Source: Haematobia irritans (taxonomy: Eukaryota; Arthropoda; Insecta; Diptera; Muscidae). From it: a stretch of DNA of 64,000 nt. The DNA lies in contig NC_134398.1 in NCBI RefSeq assembly GCF_050003625.1, forward strand, positions 23,970,622-24,034,621, read 5' to 3'. The notes under the pieces were generated by a model. The model worked only from the letters and a program-made list of their open reading frames with translations. It made no database searches and was not told the DNA's origin. A program made the translations under genes and the position numbers. Numbering within the stretch: the stretch's first letter is position 1; each line of letters begins with the position of its first letter. Shown one piece after another: positions 1 to 13,376 of this stretch.

Positions 1-239
1 AAGAAATGTAAGGAGAGTGGCGAAAAAAAAAAACAACGTCGATGTGCCACCAAACCACAACTCTTGCAAAAATGAAAACGCCGATGTTTAAATGATGGCA
101 TACCAAGTATTCGTTAAGGCAGAACATGGTTGGCGTTTGTATTAAACAAAAAAAAAAATTAATAAAAAAACAATCTTTAAATACGAGGAGAGTTGGGGAG
201 TTTTGGGAATTTAAAATTTTGTTTTTGAAATTAGCAAAA

Positions 240-2945
240 AACGGAGTTTGGTTTTTCTTCTAAAATTCTCAAAACTTTTATTTTTATAGAATTATTTGTC
301 AAAATTTTATTTCTTTAGAAAATTTTGTCAAAATGTTATTTCTATAGAAAATTTTGTCAAATTTTATTATTATGGAAAATTTTGTCAAGATTTTATTTCT
401 ATAGAAAATTTTGTCAAAATTTTATTTCCATAGAAAAGTTTGTAAAAATTTTATTTCGATAGACAAGTTGGTCAAAATTTCATTGTTATAGAAAATTTTG
501 TCGAAATTTAATTTTTATAGAAAATTTTGTAAAAAATTTATTTCTATAGAACATTTTGTCAAAATTGTACTTCTATAGAAAATTTTGTCAAGATTTTATT
601 TCTATAGAAAATTTTGTCAAATTTTTTCTATAGAAAATTTTATCATAATTTTATTTCTATAAAAAATTTTGTCAATCTTTTTTTTCTATGGAAAATTTTG
701 TCAAAATTTTATTTCTATAGAAAATTTTGTCAAATTTTATTTTTATGGAAAATTTTGTCAAGATTTTATTTCTATAGAAAATTTTGTCAAAATTTTATTT
801 CCATAGAAAAGTTTGTAAAAATTTTATTTCGATAGACAAGTTGGTCAAAATTTCATTGTTATAGAAAATTTTGTCGAAATTTTATTTTTATAGAAAATTT
901 TGTAAAAAAATTATTTCTATAGAACATTTTGTCAAAATTGTACTTCTATAGAAAATTTTGTCAAAATTTTATTTGTATAGAAAATTTTGTCAAGATTTTA
1001 TTTCTATAGAAAATTTTGTCAAAATTTTATTTCCATAGAAAATTTTGTCAAAATTTTATCTCTACAGAGAAGTTTGTCAAACTTTTATTTCTATGGAAAA
1101 TTTTGTCAAAATTTTATTTCTATAGAAAATATTGTCAAAATTTTATTTCCATTGACAATTTTGTCAAAATTTTATTTCTATAGAAAATTTTGTTAAAATT
1201 TAATTTGTATAGAAAATTTTGTCAAAATTTTACTTCTATAGAAAATTTTGTCAAAATTTTATTTCTATAGAAAATTTTGTCAAAATCTTATTTCTATAGA
1301 AAATTCTGTCAAAATTTTATTTCTATGGAAAATTTTATCCAAATTTTATTTTAAATTTTAAAAATTTTATTTCTATAGAAAACATTGTCAAAATTTTATT
1401 TCTATAGAAAATTTTGTCGAAATTTTATTTTTATAGAAAATTTTGTAAAAAAATTATTTCTATAGAACATTTTGTCAAAATTGTACTTCTATAGAAAATT
1501 TTGTCAAAATTTTATTTGTATAGAAAATTTTGTCAAGATTTTATTTCTATAGAAAATTTTGTCAAAATTTTATTTCCATAGAAAATTTTGTCAAAATTTT
1601 ATCTCTACAGAGAAGTTTGTCAAACTTTTATTTCTATGGAAAATTGTGTCAAAATTTTATTTCTATAGAAAATTTTGTCAAAATTTTATTTCCATAGAAA
1701 ATTTTGTCAACATTTTATTTCTATAGAAAATTTTGTTAAAATTTAATTTGTATAGAAAATTTTGTCAAAATTTTATTTCTATAGAAAATTTTGTCAAAAT
1801 TTTATTTCTATTGAAAATTTTGTCAAAATTTTATTTCTATAGAAAATTTTGTCAAAATTTAATGTCTATAGAAAATTTTGTCCAAATTTTATTTCTATAG
1901 AAAATTTTGTCAAAATTTTATTGTTATAGAAAATTTTATTTCCATAGAAAATTTTGTCAAAATTTTATTTCTATAGAAAATTTTGTCCAAATTTTATTTC
2001 TATAGAAAATTTTGTCAAAATTTTATTGTTATAGAAAATTTTATTTCCATAGAAAATTTTGTCAAAATTTTATTTCTATAGAAAATTTTGTTAAAATTTA
2101 ATTTGTATAGAAAATTTTGTCAAAATTTTACTTCTATAGAAAATTTTGTCAAAATTTTATTTCTATAGAAAATTTTGTTAAAAGTTTATTCCTATAGAAA
2201 AAATTGTCAAAATTTTATTTCTATAGGAAATTTTCTAAAAATTTTATTTCTATAGGAAATTTTCTAAAAATTTTATTTCTATAGAAAATTTTGTCAAAAT
2301 TTTATTTCTATTGAAAATTTTGTCAAAATTTTATTTCTATAGAAAATTTTGTCAAAATTTAATTTCTATAGAAAATTTTATCAAACTTTGATATCTATAG
2401 AAAATGTTGTCAAAATTATATTTCTATAGAAATTTTTGTCAAAATTTTGTCTATAGAATATTTGGTCAAAATTTTATTTCTATAGAAAATTTTGTCAAGA
2501 TTTTATTTGTATAGAAAATTGTTAAAAGTTTATTTCTATAGAAAATTTTGTCAAAATTTTATTGTTATAGAAAATTGTATTTCCATAGAAAATGTTGTCA
2601 AAATTTTATTTCTATAGAAAATTTTGTTAAAATTTAATTTGTATAGAAAATTTTTTCAAAATTGTATTTCTATAGGAAATTTTCTCAAAATTTTATTTCT
2701 ATAGAAAATTTTGTTAAAAGTTTATTCCTATAGACAAATTTGTCAAAATTGTATTTCTATAGGAAATTTTCTCAAAATTTTATTTCTATAGACAATTTTG
2801 TCAAATTTTATTTCTATAGAAAATTTTGTCAAAATTTTATTTCTATAGAAAATTTTGTCAAAATTGTATTTCTATAAAAAATTTTGTCAAAATTTTATTT
2901 CTATAGAATATTTTACCAAATTTTATTTTTTACCAAAACATTCAA
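240..2945 (+). repeat. 29-bp satellite-like array, block 1
   Basis: Roughly 90 degenerate copies of a 29-bp unit. The unit combines a perfect 12-bp palindrome, TTTCTATAGAAA, with the near-palindrome AAAATTTTG-T-CAAAATTTT, so both strands read almost alike; the central GTC (here) or GAC (other orientation) gives the direction. Higher-order copies are visible: a stretch with GTAAAAAA, then GAACATTTTG, then ATTGTACTTC recurs near 505, 870 and 1430. The short open frames at 614-835 and 987-1196 are translations of the repeat and are not genes. Confidence 0.93.
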
Positions 2946-5160
2946 AATTTTTTAGTTAGTAAAAAATTATAAATAGAATTTCTTAGTCATTCATAGTACT
3001 AAAAATACCAAATTAAAAAAAAAAACTTCTAATAAACGTACTATAAGACGCCTTATTTTCATATGCCTAATTGTATGCAATAAATTTTACTTATAGCCTA
3101 AATGGATTATTCTAAAAAAAAATAACATCTTATGCGATATGTTCTAGATATTGGATTTAGGTTGTTATAAACAAACCCCAACTTTCGGTATTTTTATAGT
3201 AAATAAATTAAAGCAGGCATGGTTAGCTTTATTGCAGCTAATTCTATTCTAATACCTAATTATAGGTATCTGTATTTAATTTTATTTGATACTAATATGT
3301 ATTATGCCTTTGGTAGCATAGGTCGAAAGCTTCTATTTTACAGAAATATCCCACAAAACACTGATAATTGGAATTAAAATCCAATAGCTAACAATTGGAT
3401 TCACCCTAAAGTAGGCAATAGTTTTCTAATGCTACCATTTATGTCGTTTTACTTCAAGGTAATATTTTAAATTTCTGCTTATTTGTTACGACTATGATTA
3501 TTGTATGCTTAAAACTAAAATAGGATTGACCTCACGTGAGAAAATATCCCAATTGGCCCTCAGAGAAGAGTAATTGCTTCAAAATACTGATGCATATTTC
3601 TAGGCTTCACAGAAAAATATATTTAAAATAATGACCAATTCTAGTACTCATGTGTTGCTTATCGAAATTGATGTGTGCTTAAAATTAAACAGCAACAAAG
3701 ATATATTTGATTTACTATTTTTTAACTGGCAGTTAAAGATTACCAGATCCATCAATTAATTGAATAAAATCTGATCAGAGCTGATAGCAAAAATATCGAT
3801 TTTTTTATTTCTATAAAATAATATTCATTTTAAACGAGTGTATATCAATGAGTGTTTTTCTATCAATAGGGAAAATTTTTATAGCTTTATAAAGGTTTTC
3901 AATAGGGAAATTGAAATAGTGAAGTTGTGTCTGGGTAACAAGATATTAATTTTACTGTTTTGCCTTAAGGTTTGCTATAGAATTCATATCGGAAAATAGC
4001 TGATATACCAGCGCAATAAAACTATTGACTAGAAGAATGAGTTAAAGCCTATTATCGACATTTCATAGAAATAAAATTGATTGATTAGCCTCAAGGTCGC
4101 TAATTTCCTTCTAATGCCTAAGTGTATGCAACTGATTTCAATTGGTCATTTTCAAATTTCTAATAACTTCCTCCTACACGTCCATGAATATATTAAGGTC
4201 TAGGATTTCGAAGATGAAATACTTGTGCCTTCACCTTGGGAAAATTTAATACTTTAATAATTTTTGCGGCAAGAAATCTGTTTTTTTATGCAGAAGGCCT
4301 AAAAGTATGCTAGATTTTTGATATTACATACAAATTCAAAATTCTAATTTAAGGTTTTAAATTCAACATCTAACAAGCATTAACTTTGAATAATTTATGA
4401 ACTTTTTGCATGTTTAAAATAGATTCATTTCAATTGTATGTTTTCGTTGCTATCCTCTAATCATCTGCTTTAAAACGACCTATGCTCTCCGGTCTCGAAT
4501 ATGCAACAAATTCAGAAATAAGGGAAATTTTTACAAATCACTCTGCTGAATGTAATAGAGGCTCGTGTGTATTATAGGAAATGTAACCATGTTTAACAAA
4601 GGAGTAGAAAACCCGGGTATTATAATGATTGCCAGAGTACATGTATAGCATATTTTTGGGAGCTAGATGGGTATATGAAGGTAGTTGAATTCATTCGAAT
4701 CATAATTATCATCACCAACGTCATCACTTTCATATGTAGAAAAGCCCTGAAATCACAAGCATATATAGTTTGAAATTCCTACATCTCATCATCATATCAA
4801 AGTTCACATCATATCCAACACCCAACAGTGTTAAGTATGCGTGTCTATGTTTAGTGTATATTCAGGGGGGCTCAGTAGAAGAAAAAAAAACAGAACACTA
4901 AATGTTAGAAAACCATAAATCTTGTTTAGCAAAAATTGTAATGTGCTGACATTGCTAGAAAAGAAAATACTGTCTGTCTGTCTACTTGACTGTTGTTCTG
5001 TTCTGTCTTTTAGCCTTCCTTCTAACATCCTTATTTTATTTCCATGTTTCATGGAAAATTTCGTTGCCTTGTTCTACTGCAGTAGAACTATCATGTAAAT
5101 GTTTTTTTTTGTTTTTTCGTCTTGTGCTTAGACACCTATTTCATTTTGCTTCGTTGCTAT
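2946..5160. other. AT-rich non-coding DNA
   Basis: No coding signal, RNA gene or mobile element is visible. The main structure is a series of reverse-orientation Su(Hw)-like motifs (listed separately). The small ORF at 4831-5052 on the minus strand has no recognisable domain and I do not treat it as a gene. Confidence 0.6.
3065..4310 (-). promoter_or_regulatory. Su(Hw)-like motif group 1
   Basis: Four sites in the same (reverse) orientation: 3065-3080, 3404-3418, 4116-4131 and 4297-4310. The last is an exact GCCTAAAAGTATGC. The others keep CCTAA at one end and GTATGCAA or GTAGGCAA at the other, changing only the middle bases. The match to the Su(Hw) core is from memory of the Drosophila protein; binding is inferred. 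Confidence 0.55.
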
Positions 5161-5216
5161 AGTTTGAACTGTAGTGTTGTTACCAGTACTATACATTATG
5201 CAGTACAAGATAGCAG

Positions 5217-5343
5217 AATGTTTCCGACATAGACATGATGAGAAATCAAAGAGACGAATTAGAAATAGAAATGGAAAATCAAGTGATCGTAGAAGATTTT
5301 AAATCTCCCAAAGGTTCTAGAAAATATCTTGAAGCAAAATACG
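5217..5343 (+). CDS. candidate coding exon, unknown protein
   Basis: An open frame with ATG ATG at 5235 runs 59 codons to a TAG at 5412-5414. Its first part looks like protein: a charged segment reading RDELEIEMENQVIVEDF followed by KSPKGSRKYLEAKYG. Composition changes sharply at 5343, where G|GTAAAA could be a splice donor; after it the frame enters AT-rich DNA that includes an exact Su(Hw)-like site at 5381. The frame is open upstream to a TAG at 5211-5213, and the CAG at 5214-5216 could be an acceptor. I recognise no family. It could be an internal or first exon, or a chance ORF. No clear polypyrimidine tract precedes the proposed acceptor. Confidence 0.3.
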
Positions 5344-5380
5344 GTAAAATTTTTATAATATTTTTAAATAAAAAAGTAAA

Positions 5381-5394
5381 GCATACTTTTAGGC
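5381..5394 (+). promoter_or_regulatory. Su(Hw)-like motif, exact
   Basis: Exact GCATACTTTTAGGC, about 40 bp after the candidate splice donor at 5343 and about 80 bp before a 29-bp repeat block. Confidence 0.6.
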
Positions 5395-5464
5395 ATATTC
5401 AAAAATTGGAATAGGAATATCAATAACACCGCTAACAATGCACTTTCAAAAAGGGAACAAAAGG

Positions 5465-7825
5465 GGACAACATTTTCTATAGAAATAAAATTTTGACAAA
5501 ATTTTCGATAGCAATAAAATTTTGACAAAATTTTCTATAGAAATAAAATTTAGACAAAATTTTCTATAGCAATAAAATTTTGAGAAAATTTTCTATAGAA
5601 ATAAAATTTTGACAAAATTTTCTATAGAAATAACATTTTGAAAAAATTTTCTATAGAATTAAAATTTTGACAAAATTTTTTATAGAAATAAAATTTTGAC
5701 AAAATTTTCTATAGAAATAAAATTTTGACAAAATTTTCTATAGAAATAAAATTTTGACAAAATTTTCTATAGCAATAACATTTTGACAACATTCTCTATA
5801 GAAATACAATTTTGAAAAAATTTTCTATAGCAATAAAATTTTGAGAAAATTTTCTATAGCAATAAAATTTTGAGAAAATTTTCTATAGAAATAAAATTTT
5901 GACAACATTTTCTATAGAAATAAAATTTTGACAAAATTTTCTATAGCAATAAAATTTTGAGAAAATTTCCTCTAGAAATAAAATTTTGATAAAATTTTTT
6001 ATAGCAATAACATTTTGACAACATTTTCTATAGCATTAAAATTTTGACAAAATTTTCTATAGCAATAAAATTTAGAGAAAATTTTCTCTAGAAATAAAAT
6101 TTTGACAAAATTTTCTATAGCAATAAAATTTTGACAAAATTTTGTATAGCAGTGAAATTTTGACAAAATTTTCTATAGAAATAAAATTTTGACTACATTT
6201 TCTATAGTAATAAAATTTTGACAAAATTTTGTATAGTAATAATATTTTGACAAAATTATCTATAGAAATAACATTTTGACAAAATTTTCTATAGCAGTAA
6301 AATTTTGAGAAAATTTTCTCTAGAAATAAAATTTTGATAAAATGTTCTATAGCAATAACATTTTGACAACATTTTCTATAGCAATAAAATTTTGACAAAA
6401 TGTTGACAAAATTTTCTATAGCAATAAAATTTAGAGAACATTTTCTCTAGAAATAAAATTTTGACAAAATTTTCTATAGCAATAAAATTTTGACAAAATT
6501 TTGTATAGCAGTGAAATTTTGACAAAATTTTCTATAGAAATAAAATTTTGACTACATTTTCTATAGCAATAAAATTTTGACAAAATTTTGTATAGCAGTA
6601 AAATTTTGAGAAAATTTTCTCTAGAAATAAAATTTTGACAAAATTTTCTATAGCAATAAAATTTTGACAAAGTTTTCTATATCAATAAAATTTGGAGAAA
6701 ACTTTCTCTAGAAATAAAAAGTTGACACAATTTTCTATAGCAATAAAATTTGGAGAAAATTTTCTCTAGAAATAAAATTTTGACAAAATTTTCTATAGTA
6801 ATAAAATTTTGACAAAATTGTCTATAGAAATAAAATTTTGACAAAATTTTTTTTACAGAAATAACATCTTGACAAAATTTTGTATAGTAATAAAGTTTTG
6901 ACAAAATTTTCTATAGAAATAAAATTTTGACAAATTTTTGAGAAAATTTTCACTAAAAATAAAATTTTGACAAAATTTTGACAAAATTTTCTATAGAAAT
7001 AAAATTTTGACAAAATTTTCTATAGCAATAAAATTTTGAGAAAATTTCCTCTAGAAATAAAATTTTGATAAAATTTTCTATAGCAATAACATTTTGACAA
7101 CATTCTCTATAGAAATACAATTTTGACAAAATTTTCTATAGCAATAAAATTTCGAGAAAATTTTCTATAGAAATAAAATTTTGACATTTTCTATACAAAT
7201 AAAATTTTGACAAAATTTTCTATAGCAATAAAATTTTGAGAAAATTTCCTCTAGAAATAAAATTTTGATAAAATTTTCTATAGCAATAACATTTTGACAA
7301 CATTTTCTATAGCAATAAAATTTTGACAAAATGTTGACAAAATTTTCTATAGCAATAAAATTTAGAGAAAATTTTCTCTAGAAATAAAATTTTGACAAAA
7401 TTTTCTATAGCAATAAAATTTTGACAAAATTTTGTATAGCTGTGCAATTTTGACAAAATTTTCTATAGAAATAAAATTTTGACTACATTTTCTATAGTAA
7501 TAAAATTTTGACAAAATTTTCTATAGAAATAAAATTTTCACAAAATTTTCGATAGCAACAAAATTTTGACAAAATTTTCTATAGAAATAAAATTTTGACA
7601 AAATTTCTAAAGCAATAAAATTTTGAGAACATTTTCTCTAGAAATAAAATTTTGACAAAGTTTTCTATAGCAATAAAATTTTTACAAAATTTTCTATAGA
7701 AATAAAATTTTGAGAAAATTTTCTCTAGAAATAAAATTTTGACAAAATTTTCTATAGCAATAAAATTTGACAAAATTTTCTATAGAAATAAAATTTTGAC
7801 AAAATTTTCTAAAGCAAAAAAATTC
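5465..7825 (-). repeat. 29-bp satellite-like array, block 2
   Basis: About 80 units in the opposite orientation to block 1 (reading AAAATTTTGAC). It has a distinctive subfamily in which CTATAGAAAT alternates with CTATAGCAAT and CTCTAGAAAT units. The same subfamily occurs only at 47110-48285, which ties the two blocks together as duplicates. Minus-strand frames at 6072-7773 are repeat translations. Confidence 0.92.
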
Positions 7826-8157
7826 ATTGAAACAAATTCATTGATATAGCGAAATTTTTCGTTATTATAACGAATTTTCTGTTAGTCTATGAAACGCTTT
7901 TATTGTCTTAATGGAAATGTTTCGTTTATCAATGAAAAATTTTCGTTGGCTCAATTTTAATGAAATTTTCTTTGTGTGTCTTTTTAATCCTGTTTAGTCA
8001 AAAATTTATAGTTTCAAAAAAATGTTAATTAAGAATTAAAAAAATTATTATTATTAGTTTATTTAAAATCATAATAAATTATGAAAATAAATAAAAAAGA
8101 GGTACTAACAACTATGGTTTTCAACCTAGTTAAAACAAAAAAATATACATAATTGTT
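7826..8157. repeat. duplicated 330-bp module, copy 1
   Basis: A non-satellite segment between array block 2 and a SINE. Nearly the same sequence, with small indels, lies at 48286-48617, again between a CTCTAG-type array and a SINE in the same orientation. Shared landmarks include TTCATTGATATA, CGTTATTATAACG, GTTAATTAAGAATT and AGAGGTACTAACAACTA. It is either part of a long segmental duplication or part of a large composite repeat. Confidence 0.85.
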
Positions 8158-8485
8158 TAGGTTAGGTGGCAGCCCGATGTATCAGGCTCACTTAGACTAT
8201 GCTGCCCATTGTGATACCACATTGGTAAACTTCTCTCTTATTACTGAGTGCTGCCCGATTCCATGTTAAGCTCAATTACAAGTGACCTCCTTCGAGTTCG
8301 AACGGCGTTCCACATTGCGGTGAAACCACTTAGAGAAGCTTTGAAACCCTCAGAAATGTCACCAGCATTACTGAGGTGGGATAATCCACCGCTGAAAAAC
8401 GTTTTGGTGTTCGGTCGAATCAGGAATCGAACCCACGACCTTGTGAATGCAAGGCGGGCATGCTAAGCATTGCACCACAGTGGCT
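8158..8485 (-). mobile_element. tRNA-derived SINE, copy 1
   Basis: Read on the minus strand it starts with a tRNA-like head. A Pol III A-box-like TGGTGCAATGCTTAGCATG is followed by an arm with stem bases CCTTG/CAAGG and the B-box-like GGTTCGATTCC. A body of about 230 bp ends in a short tail of CCTAA-type repeats. Compared with the copies at 48618 and 57271 it has small internal deletions. The frame at 8248-8466 on the plus strand is not a gene. Confidence 0.8.
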
Positions 8486-8489
8486 TGTT

Positions 8490-8700
8490 TAACTTTTTTA
8501 CTCTACCGAGTTTGATTAAAAAGGTTAATAGTATCAATTAATTTTTTAATTTAAAATTTAAAAAAAAATTCAATCATGGACTTAATTGACTTAATGTTTC
8601 TAGGTTGATTAAAAGGTTAATAGTATTAATTTTTTAACTTCAATCAACTTTTTAATTGAGAATATTTTGGTGATATTTTTTTCTGTATTAATTCTCAGAC
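8490..8700. mobile_element. AATTAA-rich MITE-like element, partial
   Basis: Repeated TTAATAGTATCAATTAA and TTTTTAATT phrases end in TTTGGTGATATTTTTTTCTG. The same ending, or its complement CACAGAAAAAAATAT, bounds similar DNA near 16985, 17270, 21115, 22165 and 42730. This suggests a short inverted-repeat DNA element without coding capacity. Confidence 0.5.
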
Positions 8701-9501
8701 ATCCAATAATTATGATTTATTATATAATCTATATTTTTTATTTTTGCTTTTAATATGGTTTCTCAAGTGAATTCAATATTTCATATATATTTCATAAATA
8801 TGACATTATATCATTGCCGTATGTATAAGAAACACGAAATATGCATTTCAAGAAGAAATTCCATTAAATATACGAAGAAAAAAATCTGTTGTATGTTATT
8901 CTTGCCGTAAATGAAACCAGATATAAAACACTCTGGACCATATTCCCTGGCAAGTCAATACAAAAATAAACGTGAGCATGAAACGGCAACGTGAGGGTTT
9001 TATAATCATGAAAGATATAAAATGTGAAGTGTTTAATTAACTTAATTACCTGTAGTTTTTTTGTTCGGGCTTTTTTCCCTGGCATATCTGAACTGGTGGA
9101 TATTTTTTGTAGGTTGGCCAAGGTAAAGTGTTTAAATATATCTATTATGATATTTTTGGTATGCGCGCATGTCACACCTTTGGGAAACTACAAAATACAC
9201 ATGGGTACTTTTATATGGAGTAAAAAACGTGCTCAAGACTCGTTAGTAAAACCAAATATATAATTATTATTTAAATATACGAATTAAACGAACACACATG
9301 TGCTCCATATATATATTATAGATACCCATGAATATACACATGTATTGTTGAATAAATGTAACAAAATAAATAAAAGCGTAAAAACGAAAGGCTGGTTATA
9401 ACGATGAGGACATTTTGTCTGCTCTCATCTTCCAATAGGCCAGAGTTTAATGCACATAAAATGGGTCAGTTGTGTTAAATAAGTAAAAAAAATTAAATTT
9501 T

Positions 9502-9517
9502 GCCTGAAGTTATGCTA
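9502..9517 (-). promoter_or_regulatory. Su(Hw)-like motif, weak
   Basis: GCCTGAAGTTATGCTA keeps both ends of the motif but has changes in the middle. Confidence 0.35.
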
Positions 9518-10175
9518 CACTTTTTTTCTGGTGAGAGCTAGTACAAAATGTCTGGTTAGAAAACAGAACCACATGTTTCTATTCGTGTATGCTTTTCTTT
9601 TTGCATTTCTCTCTCTCTCTCTCTCTCTCTGACCCTCGCACTTTATTTTCTTTCTTTTTCCAAAAAGTTGACTCCTTAACTTGTCAATTATTGATTTTTG
9701 GCTAAAAACTTTGTCTTATCTCAATCTCTTGGCATTTATCTATAGCTTCTGCCAGTCCACACAAATTCATTTTGAAAAGTTAAACTAGTTTTTCTATTGC
9801 CATAGTAGTTGTGAGCTTCTTTTTTAATTAAGCAAAAATTTATAGCACTTTGAGTTTTTCTAGAATTTTGTGCTGAGATGGTAAAAATAAATGTTGAAGA
9901 AAAAATATTGCTGTCCATGTAGTGGTAGATTGTTTGCAAGACAACTTTTAAAATTAAATTATTTAATGTTACATAGACAGAAGTAAGACAGACACAAAAT
10001 CAGTGACACTTGGTGAAAGTCTAATTAGCTAAGATAAACTATTGAAGACGTCATTGACATTCTTATTTATTAAGTCATCCAATATCTAAAGAAAATATGT
10101 ATGATTTATTTTTGCTATTTCAATTAAAAGAAATACAAACATTGTATTCCAATTAATTTTTAGGATATTTATGTG

Positions 10176-10478
10176 TTTTAAAGTATGCACAACTTTTCTT
10201 GTAAAAAGAAAAGTAAAAAAAATTAATTGATTTACATTCAAAGACATACTTTTGGGGAGCTGGGAAAATTCATAAAAACTAAATGCAATAAGGAATGGGT
10301 AAAAATGCATTCACATTAAAACCAATCAATTAAATGTTTGATATAAATAAAACATTTAAATAAAGTAAAAAATAGGTAGCATACTTTTAGGCATATATTG
10401 ATGGGAATTAGTTGATTTAAAAAGGAATAGAGAAATTAATAACAAGGATAAAGTAACGTCGCCTAATTTAGAGTATAC
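10176..10478. promoter_or_regulatory. Su(Hw)-like motif group 2
   Basis: Four sites within 300 bp: 10176-10188 (reverse, TTTAAAGTATGCA), 10244-10257 (forward, ACATACTTTTGGGG), 10379-10392 (forward, exact GCATACTTTTAGGC) and 10461-10478 (reverse, with inserted bases, weak). They lie between the two copies of the 85-bp direct repeat, so the duplicated unit is about 426 bp long. Confidence 0.5.
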
Positions 10479-11332
10479 TTTGTCACTTGATATTTAAGAA
10501 AAATCCCTACCTAAAGAAAATATGTGTGGTTTAGTTTTGCTATTTCAATTAAAAGAAATACAAACATTGTATTCCAATTAATTTTTAGAATATTTCTTCT
10601 CATATAGAATCTACAATATATTCAACTCATTGCTAACTTTTCATTTAAACAACATGATCGCCCCGTTTTGGGAAATTTCCTAAACACCAATTATTAGTAT
10701 TTATAAAAGTAATGTTATTGCCTATTGTTAGGCGTGACAATATAAAAGCAATGTAAACAACAATTAAACACATTATAATAATGAACCAAATGAACAATAA
10801 TAATATTTTGAGTAGACTTCTAATAGACTCATATTAATTTTCCTATAAAATTTAATTGGTCTTTATTAAAGGATTTCAAAAAATTGCTCTTCATTGAAGA
10901 TAGTAGTTCCCTGTCCCAAACAATTTTGCAAGATTTACAAGATAGTCATTATGAAAAATTCCAACAATTGTGGTTCTTTACATAAGAATTTCTTCTTTAT
11001 ATTTGCACAGCATTGATTTGATTTACTTAAGAAATTTATTTCCATTTAAAATTTCACACATCTATGGGTAAACAAGAGGCAATCGCATTCATCCATCCAG
11101 CACGATCTTCTTCTTATTTGATTGTTACCACCACAAATAACAAACTCTTTGCTAAACAATCATTTGAATTTATCACTTAAGCGTTGATAAACGAAATCCT
11201 TTAAACAACAATTTTACTTACCCTCCCAACATTACCACAGCACAAGAATTTACAAAATAAACTCTAAAGGAAACGTAAACATCCTGCGCTCAACTCAATC
11301 CCAATTGATATCGATTCGAAAGTACAACAGAA

Positions 11333-11439
11333 ATGAATCACAAAAACCCTAAGCGGAAGTTAAGCCGAAAAAGGTCTAACGAGGAAGAGGATGAACAACA
11401 ACTTCATGAGATTAGAGCTATGTACAATTTAGCTGAAAC
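11333..11439 (+). CDS. candidate first coding exon, unknown protein
   Basis: ATG at 11333 has a good insect start context (CAACAGAAATG). The frame gives 36 residues with a basic start (NHKNPKRKLSRKR), then an acidic run (SNEEEDEQQ), then LHEIRAMYNLAET. It closes at 11441 only by entering AAC|GTAAGG, a plausible splice donor, so the exon would end at 11439. An in-frame TGA lies about 30 bases upstream, which fits a true start. The upstream DNA holds TATCGATT at 11310-11317, close to the DRE promoter element TATCGATA. Base composition is purine-rich and less A+T-rich than its surroundings. I recognise no family and see no second exon. Chance cannot be excluded. Confidence 0.35.
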
Positions 11440-11443
11440 GTAA

Positions 11444-12274
<831 letters not shown>

Positions 12275-12309
12275 ACTATATATCCATCTATTTAATAACT
12301 TTTAATTAA

Positions 12310-13376
12310 CCATTTTCCAAATCAAATTTTGTCAAAAATTTAAAGAAAATTTTTCAAAATTTTATTTCTATAGAAAATTTTATATCTATTGGAAATTTTG
12401 TCAAAATTTTATTTTTTCAGAAAATCTTGTCAAAATATTTTTTAAAGAAAATTTAGTCAAAATTTTATTTTTATAGAAAATTGTGACAAAATTTTATTTC
12501 TATAGAAAATGTCGTCAAAATTTTATTTCTATAGAAGATTTTGTCAAAATTGTATTTCTATAGAGAATTTTGTCAATATTTTATTTCCATAGGAAATTTT
12601 GTCAAAATTTTATTTCCATAAAAAATTTTGTCAAAATTTTATATCCATAGAAAATTTTGCTAATAGTTTATTTTTAAAGAATATTTAGTCATAATTTTAT
12701 TTCTTTAGAAAATTTTGTCTAATTTTTATTTCTTTAGACAAAATTTGGCTAAATTTTATTTTTTAGAAAATTTTGTCGAAATTTTTATTCCTAAAGGAAA
12801 TTCTGTCAATATTTTATTCCTAAAGGAAATTTCGTCAATATTTTATTTCTATAGAAAATTTTGTCAAAATTTTGTTTCTATAGAATATTTTGTCAAAAAA
12901 TTATATCTGTAGAAAATTTTTATATTTATAGAAAATTTTATATCCATAGAAAACTTTGTCAAAATTTTATTTCCATAGAAAATTTTGTCAAAATTTTATT
13001 TCAATAGAAAATTTTGCCAAAATTTTATTTCCATAGAAAATTTTGCCAAAAATTTATTTCCATAGAATATTTTGCCAAAATTTCATTTTTATAGAGGATT
13101 TTGTCTAAATTTTATTTCCGTAGGAAATTTTGTCAAAATTTTACGTCCATAGAAAATTTTGTCAAAATTTTATTTCTATAGAAAATTTTGTCAAAATTTT
13201 ATTTCTATAGAACATTTTTTTATAATTTTATTTCCATAAAAATGTTGTCAATATTTTATTTTTTAGACAAAATGTTGTCTAAATTTTGATTCCTAAGGCA
13301 AATTTTGTCAATATTTTATCTATGAAATATTTTGTCAAAATTTTATTTTTATAGGAAATGTTGTCAAAAAAATTTT
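12310..13376 (+). repeat. 29-bp satellite-like array, block 3
   Basis: About 35 rather diverged forward units, many with CCATAG in place of CTATAG and AAAGGAAATT variants. It is interrupted by the family B element at 13377 and resumes at 14737 with the same CCATAG-type units, so the element probably inserted into one array. Confidence 0.9.

Larger units (their letters stand above)
8701..11300. other. AT-rich non-coding DNA
   Basis: No gene is recognised. It contains a (CT)n run at about 9609-9630, one isolated Su(Hw)-like site at 9502, and a direct repeat of about 85 bp at 10085-10170 and 10511-10597 that shares the phrase TTTGCTATTTCAATTAAAAG. The overlapping frames at 8864-9263 lie on opposite strands and lack family features. 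Confidence 0.55.

Noticed and set aside
614..835. Open frames reading KFYFYRKFCQNF across many blocks
   Set aside because: They are translations of the 29-bp repeat; the same peptides appear in all array blocks on whichever strand the unit is oriented, and many begin with TTG instead of ATG.
240..2945. CRISPR-like array
   Set aside because: Units are contiguous with no unique spacers, and the genome is eukaryotic in character.
8157..8485. tRNA gene
   Set aside because: The tRNA-like head is joined to a shared body and CCTAA tail in several copies, and the cloverleaf is incomplete, so this is a SINE.
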